A stretch of DNA of 31,396 nucleotides from assembly GCA_051011115.1 (NCBI GenBank), contig JBPCUN010000091.1, positions 1-31,396 on the forward strand, given 5' to 3'. Each line of letters opens with the position of its first letter. The stretch's first letter is position 1. Positions 25,694 through 31,396 of this stretch are shown piece after piece. The position numbers and the translations under genes were made by a program. The notes under the pieces were generated by a model. It made no database searches and was not told where the DNA came from. It saw only the letters and a list, made by a program, of their open reading frames with translations. The stretch is from Profundicola sp051011115 (lineage in GTDB: Bacteria > Bacteroidota > Bacteroidia > Flavobacteriales > Weeksellaceae).

Positions 25694-25727
25694 CAAAGTT
25701 CGTGAATTCCTGTGGTTAATGACAAAA
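25694..25727 (-). promoter_or_regulatory. Promoter of the moxR-bat operon (TTTTG - 21 - GAACTTTG)
   Basis: On the minus strand TTTTG (25723-25727) stands 21 bases before GAACTTTG (25694-25701), which differs from TAnnTTTG only at the first base. Position and spacing suit transcription starting about 15 bases before the moxR ATG. Confidence 0.5.
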
Positions 25728-25824
25728 TTTGTTCCACTATTGCTGTTAATAAGTGCTAAAGGGAAAATTAATGAAGTTTTAATGAGTATAGAGACGCCCT
25801 GAAATAAAAAATACGCTACATTGG

Positions 25825-25862
25825 GGTGATTTTACCAAAGGTGGAAATTGTATCGAAATGTT
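25825..25862 (+). repeat. Dispersed hairpin repeat, copy 1
   Basis: 38 bases from GGTGATTTTACC to TATCGAAATGTT. It is nearly identical to copy 3 (one T shorter) 225 bases away in the same orientation. The centre can fold (TTTACC AAA GGTGGAAA, with wobble pairs). Confidence 0.8.
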
Positions 25863-25920
25863 ATACGTAAAATAACTTCAATTCTGAACATAAACGTTTC
25901 TTATCCTATTCAATCAAACT

Positions 25921-25968
25921 CTTCGATACAAATTTTTCTTGCGAAAAATTCACCTCTGAGTGACGGGA
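25921..25968 (-). repeat. Dispersed hairpin repeat, copy 2 (inverted, diverged)
   Basis: Read on the minus strand it runs CCCGTCACTCAGAGGTGAAT ... TTGTATCGAAG, matching the ends of copies 1 and 3 while the middle differs: AATTTTTC GCAA GAAAAATT, a perfect stem. The ends are conserved and the stem is changed on both arms, as expected of a structured mobile or REP-like element. Confidence 0.65.
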
Positions 25969-26037
25969 AAACTATCATGTGATCTAACATAATCTTATAA
26001 TCAAGCGACAAAAAATAAGCTTTATTCAATAAAAATA

Positions 26038-26088
26038 ACGTCTCACTGAGGTGATTTTTACCAAAGGTGGAAATTGTATCGAAATGTT
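26038..26088 (+). repeat. Dispersed hairpin repeat, copy 3
   Basis: ACGTCTCACTGAGGTGATTT followed by the same core as copy 1 and ending TATCGAAATGTT. It sits just behind the stop codon of the GNAT gene (26097), the usual place for REP-like elements. The flank GTCTCACTGAG aligns with GTCACTCAGAG of copy 2. Confidence 0.8.
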
Positions 26089-26096
26089 CCTGCTAG

Positions 26097-26624
26097 TCAA
26101 ACCAACCTTTCATAAACCGTTTTATACAATTCTTTTTTAATATCTTCTAAATTCTCGATAAATCTACTAGCCATTAAAAATAAAGTAAGCGAATCCTTTC
26201 CCCTTTCATAAGCTGGTTGTACATGATTTTGATCTATTACTTTAAAACCATTTCGTTCATAAAATTTAATTCTACGGGATGCCATTTCTCCATAATGAAT
26301 TGGTTCTGTTTCTAATAAAACAAGCTGATTGTTTTTGATTAAAAAATCTAAGACCTTCTCCCCTATTTTCTTTCCCCTGTTTTCGGGAAATATTTCAAAA
26401 TGTTCGATAAAAGTAGCATCATTTAGGTTCCAAGTGACGATATATCCGACGATGTCATCATTCAACCAAATGGTATTGATATTGGCCTTGTAATGACTCA
26501 CTAAATCATAAAATTGCTCTTCGCTTCTTCTTTCTGCTGGTGGAAAAGCCACTGTATAGTGCTCGTATATAATATTTAAAATTGAATTTTCTTTATCCGT
26601 AATAGGTTGTAAAGTAATAGCCAT
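26097..26624 (-). CDS. GNAT-family N-acetyltransferase
   Basis: 175 residues. The acetyl-CoA-binding motif A is FIEHFEIFPENRGKKIGEKV (R-x3-I-G, about 72-93), preceded by the core strand VGYIVTWNL and followed by the motif-B-like RRIKFYERNGFKVI, typical of the fold. The start FPPAERRSEEQFYDL resembles stand-alone acetyltransferases of Firmicutes and Bacteroidota with unknown small-molecule or peptide substrates. Flanked by repeats on the 3' side and a receptor relic on the 5' side. Possible -7 box TAAATTTG (26653-26660). Confidence 0.82.
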   Translation of the reverse strand: MAITLQPITDKENSILNIIYEHYTVAFPPAERRSEEQFYDLVSHYKANINTIWLNDDIVGYIVTWNLNDATFIEHFEIFPENRGKKIGEKVLDFLIKNNQLVLLETEPIHYGEMASRRIKFYERNGFKVIDQNHVQPAYERGKDSLTLFLMASRFIENLEDIKKELYKTVYERLV

Positions 26625-26652
26625 AACAAGGTTTTCTATCTAAATACCTATG

Positions 26653-26660
26653 CAAATTTA
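26653..26660 (-). promoter_or_regulatory. -7 promoter box for the GNAT gene (TAAATTTG)
   Basis: Exact TAnnTTTG match on the minus strand, 28 bases before the GNAT ATG. No TTTG at the -33 position. Confidence 0.4.
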
Positions 26661-26687
26661 AAGCCTGAATGTTTTTAAAATTTAATC

Positions 26688-26864
26688 TTAAAAAGAAAAT
26701 GCCACGCCTGCTAAGAATTGCCTAGGTCGCAAATTAAAATTAGATGCTACCAATTGATAATCATTGATGATAAGATTGCGGTAATTTTGGGTGTTCAAAA
26801 CATTGTTCAGCCTGAGTTTTAAGTCTACTTTATACTTCTCTATCGTGTAGTTATAAACAAAATC
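26688..26864 (-). pseudogene. Relic of a TonB-dependent receptor C-terminus
   Basis: A minus-strand frame of about 58 codons ends at TAA (26688-26690). It reads DFVYNYTIEKYKVDLKLRL, NNVLNTQNYRNLIINDYQLV, then NLRPRQFLAGVAFSF. This is the last two or three strands of an outer-membrane TonB-dependent receptor barrel: the N-N-x-x-N turn, L-R-P-R-Q and the C-terminal aromatic F. Upstream of 26864 the frame dissolves into A+T-rich sequence with no start codon or plug domain. It is therefore a truncated remnant of a lost receptor gene, and fills most of the 335-base gap between the GNAT and lipoprotein genes. Confidence 0.8.
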
Positions 26865-26927
26865 CAAAAAATAAAATATGTAATATATGAATAAAAAATT
26901 AAGCAGATAAGTATAAATAATTCTCCT

Positions 26928-26935
26928 TAACTTTA
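26928..26935 (+). promoter_or_regulatory. Possible -7 box (TAACTTTA) for the small lipoprotein gene
   Basis: Seven of eight positions match TAnnTTTG; 24 bases before the ATG. No -33 element seen. Confidence 0.3.
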
Positions 26936-26959
26936 ACCATTAAATTAAATCCTTTTGAT

Positions 26960-27214
26960 ATGAAATATTTAATTGTTTTATCTTTTGCTTTATTGGCTTT
27001 GACTTCTTGTAAAACAGGTTGGAGCGTAGAGGATCAACAACAATACATCAATGATTGTATGGCTATGGCTGCTGGCGTAGAAAATGCTGAGGCTATTTGC
27101 GATTGTGGCTTACAAAAGGCTATGGACAGCTATGAATCTAAAGAACAAGCAGAAAGAGCCATTCAAAAAATGACGGAAGAAGAATTGCAAAAACTTTTTG
27201 CAGAATGTATGTAA
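26960..27214 (+). CDS. Small Cys-rich lipoprotein
   Basis: 84 residues. Lipobox LALTSC with lipidated Cys17. The mature part is acidic and helical, with further Cys residues in INDCMAMA, AICDCGLQ and the C-terminal AECM. The C-x-C and spaced cysteines suggest disulfides or a metal site. The layout (lipoprotein, conserved NDC, CDC near mid-protein, helical tail) resembles small hypothetical lipoproteins of flavobacteria. No function can be assigned. Probably monocistronic. Confidence 0.72.
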   Translation: MKYLIVLSFALLALTSCKTGWSVEDQQQYINDCMAMAAGVENAEAICDCGLQKAMDSYESKEQAERAIQKMTEEELQKLFAECM

Positions 27215-27270
27215 TGTGAGTTACACTCGTTTACCATTAATATCATCATCTTTGAATTAAAATTAAAACG

Positions 27271-27708
27271 ATGGCACAAGAACATATTTACCAAGTACGA
27301 GTAGAATGGAATAACGACAGAAAAGGAACATTATCTTCTGAGGTTTTAGATACAGATATTACAATCGCTACACCACCAGAGTTCAAAAAAGGAATGCCGG
27401 GAATTTGGTCTCCAGAACACTATTTATTATCGGCTGTAAATGGTTGTCTAATGACTACATTTTTAGCCATAGCAGAAAACTTTAAATTAGAATTTAAATC
27501 TTTTGATTCTGAATCTGAAGGGAAGTTAGGCATGGTAGATGGCGTTTATATGATGAGTGAAATCACACTAAAACCAACTGTTGTAATCTATAATGAAGAA
27601 GACCGTGAATTAGCAGAAAAAGTATTACAAAAAGCAGAAAAAGCATGTTTGATTTCTAATTCTGTAAAGTCTAAAGTATCTATGATTACAAATATTGTGG
27701 TGAATTAA
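27271..27708 (+). CDS. OsmC/Ohr family protein
   Basis: 145 residues, normal length. OsmC/Ohr enzymes reduce organic hydroperoxides with two cysteines. Both are present: Cys59 in SAVNGCLMTTFL and Cys126 in AEKACLISNSVKSK. The nearby SPEHYLLSAVNGC segment is the usual family signature. The dimeric alpha-beta fold is expected to lie in the cytosol. A CATCTTTG element (27247-27254) one base off the -7 consensus precedes it, so it may be transcribed apart from the lipoprotein gene 56 bases upstream. Confidence 0.9.
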   Translation: MAQEHIYQVRVEWNNDRKGTLSSEVLDTDITIATPPEFKKGMPGIWSPEHYLLSAVNGCLMTTFLAIAENFKLEFKSFDSESEGKLGMVDGVYMMSEITLKPTVVIYNEEDRELAEKVLQKAEKACLISNSVKSKVSMITNIVVN

Positions 27709-27739
27709 TTAGAATATTAAATTTAGATTTTAATCAATA

Positions 27740-27775
27740 AACAAACCCCTTTTCATTGCTGTAAAGGGGTTTGTT
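27740..27775. terminator. Bidirectional intrinsic terminator
   Basis: AACAAACCCCTTT / AAAGGGGTTTGTT forms a perfect 13-bp stem with a 10-base loop between convergent osmC-like and metallophosphatase genes. T-rich sequence follows on each strand. Confidence 0.85.
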
Positions 27776-27801
27776 GGTATGTTTTTGAGATAAAAAAGAT
27801 T

Positions 27802-29235
27802 TTAATCTCTAAATAAATTCTCTGAATCTAAAACTTGCTCTGCAATAGAAATACTAGAGAATCCTACTTCTAAAACTTGTCCCATATAATCCTCAAAATA
27901 ATCAAGATTTAACTTATGAAACCCTTTTTCTAATGCAACTTTATTTTCTCTTCTTCTGGCACTATGTCCACCATCATTATCTACGATTACCGTATCATCT
28001 ATTGATAAAACAGCGCCATCATCTGAATAGATATAAAAATTATAATAAGCCGTCTCTGGAGCATAAAAATAACCTGCGAATTGAAAAGCGTAATGATCTT
28101 CTTGCTCTGCTTCTTCTATGTGCATGGTAGAAACTACACCCTTTTTCTTAGGTTTTAGTTTTTTTATATCTGCTACCTTCTCTACGTTTCCTTCATAGTA
28201 AGTATAATTTAAACCGCTATTTTTAGGGGTAACTTTCTGTGCTTTTAAAATCTTGGTATCCTTTTTAATAGGAGATAAACCTGCTGGGTAGAAATATTCA
28301 AAATCGGTTTTCTTTGGTGTAGTAATGTGCGTAGAGAAAGCAAATTTGTTTTCCTTTAAAGTGATGACTCTTCCACCACGCTCTAGGCTACCATAAGCAT
28401 CTGCACCTGTTACATTACCAAATGCTAAAGCCACATTTTTATAAACTCCAATGTAATTATCATCATGATCATGCCCTACAAATACACCCATCACATCTTT
28501 TTGAGTCGCTATAGCGGCAAATAAACCAGAATTAATATCCGAACTTGCAACGCCATCATTTTCTCTTTTTTCACCCACTTTTTTAGGGTCTTTATCTACA
28601 TAATCATACTCTTTGAGGGGAATATGGAAAAACATGACAGAAGGTAAAACCTTGTTTTGATTTTCTAATTTAAATTGATTGCTGGTGTTTTGATACCATG
28701 CAATTTGGTCTTGTTTAATCCAATCATAAGTTCCCAAAACAGGATTCTTTACATAGTCATGGCTATCTATAAAATAAAGCACAGCAGCGGGCTTGTTTTC
28801 ATGATGACTCAAAATTGGTTGAGCAAAATTCAATACGCCAGAAACTTCTCCTTTTTCACCGATGAAATATGGTTTTTTACGCAAGATTTGATAAATATGT
28901 TCTTTAGTTAAATCATGTTCTTCATCATGGTTTCCAAATGTTACTGTCCAAGGTGTTTCAAAAGGAGCTAAAACCTCTGCAAGTTGATTCCATCCCTCTA
29001 ACGCTGGATTCGCCGTAATGATATCTCCTGTAACCACTATAAAATCTGGTTTTTCTTTTAAAACTACTTGTTGTATTGTTTTAAAAGTTTCAAAGGAGGT
29101 TTTAGAAGTTGGGTTATGATGGGTGTCTGTGAATTGTAATATTTTAAATTCTCCTTGTTCATTAAACCTCAACGTGCTAATTTGTGCTTGTATAAAGGTA
29201 CTTAATAGGATAAATACTAAACTTAATTTTTTCAT
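27802..29235 (-). CDS. Secreted calcineurin-like metallophosphatase with PA14 domain
   Basis: 477 residues. Signal peptide 1-18 (ends FIQAQ). Calcineurin-like phosphoesterase domain (about 28-300) with all metal-site motifs: D-T-H-H (FTDTHHN), V-V-T-G-D-I, GNHDEEHD, FFHIPLKEY and GHDHDDN. A linker leads to a C-terminal PA14-like beta domain (about 345-470: FQFAGYFYAPETAYYNFYIY, SDDGAVLSIDD), which often binds carbohydrate. So it probably removes phosphate from an organic substrate in the periplasm or at the surface while held on glycan. The start overlaps the end of the alkaline phosphatase gene by four bases (ATGA), so the two are made together. Confidence 0.9.
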   Translation of the reverse strand: MKKLSLVFILLSTFIQAQISTLRFNEQGEFKILQFTDTHHNPTSKTSFETFKTIQQVVLKEKPDFIVVTGDIITANPALEGWNQLAEVLAPFETPWTVTFGNHDEEHDLTKEHIYQILRKKPYFIGEKGEVSGVLNFAQPILSHHENKPAAVLYFIDSHDYVKNPVLGTYDWIKQDQIAWYQNTSNQFKLENQNKVLPSVMFFHIPLKEYDYVDKDPKKVGEKRENDGVASSDINSGLFAAIATQKDVMGVFVGHDHDDNYIGVYKNVALAFGNVTGADAYGSLERGGRVITLKENKFAFSTHITTPKKTDFEYFYPAGLSPIKKDTKILKAQKVTPKNSGLNYTYYEGNVEKVADIKKLKPKKKGVVSTMHIEEAEQEDHYAFQFAGYFYAPETAYYNFYIYSDDGAVLSIDDTVIVDNDGGHSARRRENKVALEKGFHKLNLDYFEDYMGQVLEVGFSSISIAEQVLDSENLFRD

Positions 29236-31019
29236 TGATTTTGAATTTTTAAAACTTGTAAAATTTTGTGGAATATTTCGTTATTGTCATAAATACCTTG
29301 AAATTTAGAGGATTGTGGACCATAAGCAAAAACAGGAACCATGATTCCTGTATGGTCGTGGGTAGAGAAATCACCTTCTAATTCATGGTTATGCATTTGT
29401 CCGTGGGGTATCGTGAGCCCGCCACATTCATGATCTGCGGTTACAATCACCAAGGTTTCTCCATTTTTATCTGCAAACTGAATCGCTTTTTGAATGGCAT
29501 GGTCTAAATCGATTGTTTCTTCTACTACGCCTTTTATATCATTAAAGTGTCCAAAATTGTCTATCTGAGCACCTTCTATCATCATAAAAAAGGAATCATC
29601 TTTAAGATAATCCAATGCAAAACTTGTCGCATTGGGTAGTAAATCTCCTCTACCTTCTCGCATATAAGGAAGACTATTTTCTCCTGCTAGAAACGCTATT
29701 TTTTTTGATGATTTATCTAAGGATGTTATGGTATCCACGACATGAAATCCGTGTTCTTCTAACCTTTTATTAATGCCATTTTCTCTAAAATACTTTCTAT
29801 CGCCACCCATAAAAAAATCTAAATCGCTTTGTAATAAGTGTTCTGCAATTTCATTTTTTAATCCTCTATCTGCTACATGCGCATAAAAATCTGCTGGGGT
29901 AGCTCCTGTAATTTCGTCTGTGGTTAAAATGGCGGTTTTAAAGCCTTTATTAGACAAAATTTCTACTAAATTGGGTTGAGCCATATAATTGGCATCCATG
30001 CCTACAGTTCTATTATTGGTTTTTTCGCCAATAGCTATGGCTGTACCACCTGCCGCAGAGTCTGTAGTATAATCATTGGCAGAATTGGTTTTACTAAAAC
30101 CTATATGTCTAAATTGATTAAACATCATGTCTGGACAAAAGTTGGTAGCTGCCGAAATCTGTGCCAAGCCCATTCCATCTCCAATAATGAGAATCACATT
30201 TTTGATAGGTTGATTGGCGTTATCTGATTTATAACTAGGCTTGTAACTTGTATTTCCACAAGGAATACTAACGGTATTTCGCCTTAAATTCTTGAAATAT
30301 GCCTCTGCTTTGGCTGGTTGATCTGTTCCGATAAAGTCTACGCCTAATTTATCCAATGCATACCAACCTGATTTACTATCTGGATTGTTCCAAAAACGAA
30401 TCGGCAATCTTCTATTTTTTGCTTTTTCTATAATATTTTGTAAACCTTTTTCTTCCTTGGCAATAATTTTTCCTTTTCCATTCCAAATAGAATAATTTGC
30501 AAAATCTAAACTAAGCATCGCAATTTTAGATAAGTCCCGAGGAAGTTCTTCTGACTGCCAATCAAAGAAGATATAATTGGGGTATTTTTTATAATCATTA
30601 AAATCTGGTCTATGGCCAGATATCACGATTTTGATACCTTTTCTATTGTTAGGATAAAGATTTTTTTGATAAGGTTTTAAAGTTTTAATTAAAGCCTGTA
30701 AAGTGGTATTGGCCTCTGATTTAATATCGATCATCAATTGAAACGCTCTAGCTTCCATCACATGATATTCAAAGACCTGCATGATTGGATACAAATATAA
30801 TTGCTCTAAAGTTTTACTGGGTTGAATGCTATGTTCTTCATGCGCAACAAATAATTTTCCATCCTTTAGAAACACATCTGCTTCTATAGATGTGGCTCCA
30901 TGGGCGTATGCATCCCAAAAAGGTACGGTTTGATTGTAATCGTTATGAGAGTGTATGGTAGATTGGGAAAGGAGATATCCATTTAAAAATAAGGATAATA
31001 ATAAAAATATATATTTCAT
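29232..31019 (-). CDS. GDPD/PI-PLC-like domain fused to alkaline phosphatase
   Basis: 595 residues from ATG 31019; an upstream in-frame start at 31094 would cross the terminator hairpin and spoil the signal peptide (MKYIFLLLSLFLNGYLLSQS). N-terminal domain (about 20-265) resembles glycerophosphodiester phosphodiesterases: HSHNDY, SIEADVFL, AHEEH, ending DFIGTDQPA. C-terminal alkaline phosphatase (about 285-590): ILIIGDGMG, the nucleophile Ser in YTTDSAAGGTA, MMIEGAQIDNFGH, TADHECGG and STHDHTG, giving the metal ligands. One chain could split a phosphodiester and then remove the phosphate. Placed behind a SusD gene and coupled to a second phosphatase. Confidence 0.9.
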   Translation of the reverse strand: MKYIFLLLSLFLNGYLLSQSTIHSHNDYNQTVPFWDAYAHGATSIEADVFLKDGKLFVAHEEHSIQPSKTLEQLYLYPIMQVFEYHVMEARAFQLMIDIKSEANTTLQALIKTLKPYQKNLYPNNRKGIKIVISGHRPDFNDYKKYPNYIFFDWQSEELPRDLSKIAMLSLDFANYSIWNGKGKIIAKEEKGLQNIIEKAKNRRLPIRFWNNPDSKSGWYALDKLGVDFIGTDQPAKAEAYFKNLRRNTVSIPCGNTSYKPSYKSDNANQPIKNVILIIGDGMGLAQISAATNFCPDMMFNQFRHIGFSKTNSANDYTTDSAAGGTAIAIGEKTNNRTVGMDANYMAQPNLVEILSNKGFKTAILTTDEITGATPADFYAHVADRGLKNEIAEHLLQSDLDFFMGGDRKYFRENGINKRLEEHGFHVVDTITSLDKSSKKIAFLAGENSLPYMREGRGDLLPNATSFALDYLKDDSFFMMIEGAQIDNFGHFNDIKGVVEETIDLDHAIQKAIQFADKNGETLVIVTADHECGGLTIPHGQMHNHELEGDFSTHDHTGIMVPVFAYGPQSSKFQGIYDNNEIFHKILQVLKIQNQ

Positions 31020-31051
31020 ATGATAAAAATAAAATGATTGTAAATAAAAAT

Positions 31052-31077
31052 GAGCCTGCCTTTTGAAGGACAGGCTC
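31052..31077 (-). terminator. Hairpin terminator or attenuator behind the susD gene
   Basis: GAGCCTG CCTT / AAGG A CAGGCTC: an 11-bp stem with one bulged base and a 3-base loop. On the minus strand ATTTTTATTT follows. It lies between the susD stop (31114) and the phosphatase ATG (31019), where no -7 box is visible, so the phosphatases probably depend on read-through. Confidence 0.7.
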
Positions 31078-31113
31078 CATAATAAAAAAAACACATGAGG
31101 ATTCTCTTATTGT

Positions 31114-31396
31114 TTACCAGCCTTGATTTTGTGAAATTCCAGAAGATCTTACAACTTCTGAAGGAATAGGCCAAACATTCATATAAGATGGATCAAAATT
31201 TCTAGACTCCCAGATTACCTCAGAATCATCAACCAATGGTGACGCAGCATTACCATGTAACGGTTGTGCATATACTTTCTGAGCATCTCCCCAACGAACT
31301 AAATCAAAATGTCTATTAGCAAATTCACCTGCTAATTCTACTCTACGTTCGTGTTTTAAATCATTCATAGTTGCCCCCATAATAGGTTTTAATCCT
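31114..31396 (-). CDS. SusD/RagB family outer-membrane lipoprotein, C-terminal part
   Basis: Runs off the right edge; about 94 residues visible. The frame continues through 31395, so the ATG at 31380 is internal. The visible motif LKHERRVELAGEFANRHFDL followed by VRWGDAQKVY is the SusD signature (E-R-R-x-E-L ... R-x-x-D-L-x-R-W), and the protein ends with the usual W-P-I-P-x-x-E...NQGW pattern (VWPIPSEVV, SQNQGW). SusD proteins cap a TonB-dependent SusC pore and bind the nutrient. A susC gene is expected further right, outside the window. Confidence 0.93.
   Translation of the reverse strand, partial: GLKPIMGATMNDLKHERRVELAGEFANRHFDLVRWGDAQKVYAQPLHGNAASPLVDDSEVIWESRNFDPSYMNVWPIPSEVVRSSGISQNQGW

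Noticed and set aside
25863..25920. Small gene between repeat copies 1 and 2
   Set aside because: No reading frame of useful length with start context in this A+T-rich stretch.
25825..26088. Direct repeats as a CRISPR array
   Set aside because: Copies are about 190 bases apart, one is inverted and diverged, and no regular spacers or cas genes are present.

Overview
The window looks like a chromosomal segment of a low-GC member of the Bacteroidota, class Flavobacteriia. The evidence is the protein families present (SusD/RagB, a full Bat aerotolerance operon, a YbeY with the H-x3-H-x5-D motif usual in the phylum, an OlsF-like acyltransferase fusion), recurrent TAnnTTTG promoter -7 boxes instead of TATAAT, and the near absence of Shine-Dalgarno sequences. 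No plasmid, phage or insertion-sequence gene is visible; most of it is housekeeping backbone.

Left part (1-10.8 kb): the 3' end of a tRNA1(Val) methyltransferase (trmN6); a large polytopic Gcr-type 'site-specific recombinase' membrane protein; a convergent membrane-anchored FMN glutamate-synthase-like enzyme; then a rightward run of ybeY, a patatin-type phospholipase fused to an outer-membrane barrel, mnmG, a SAM methyltransferase, a lipocalin-like lipoprotein and an OmpA-family lipoprotein. mnmG is bracketed by two parS-like palindromes (6729-6744 and 8646-8661), so this may be a ParB loading region. The second site contains the GTG start codon of the methyltransferase.

Middle part (10.8-17.6 kb): a leftward Nfu-type Fe-S protein; a divergent, tightly overlapping operon of gamma-carbonic anhydrase, aspartate kinase and an OlsF-like bifunctional acyltransferase (amino-acid lipid synthesis); leftward Maf and FolB genes with a probable small RNA on the plus strand between them; tRNA-Phe(GAA) with its own promoter and terminator; a small membrane protein and a MarC-family protein.

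Bat part (17.6-25.7 kb): a leftward operon of moxR, a DUF58 protein, a BatD-like membrane protein, batA, batB, a TPR protein, a secreted low-complexity protein with a BatC-like tail, and batD. The AAA ATPase and von Willebrand factor A proteins probably form an envelope-located chaperone or stress system. A candidate promoter lies just upstream of moxR.

Right part (25.7-31.4 kb): an intergenic zone with three copies of a hairpin-forming dispersed repeat; a GNAT acetyltransferase; a relic of the C-terminus of a TonB-dependent receptor; a small Cys-rich lipoprotein; an OsmC-like protein; and a leftward SusD (partial) - GDPD/alkaline-phosphatase fusion - metallophosphatase/PA14 locus that looks like an organophosphate-scavenging module.
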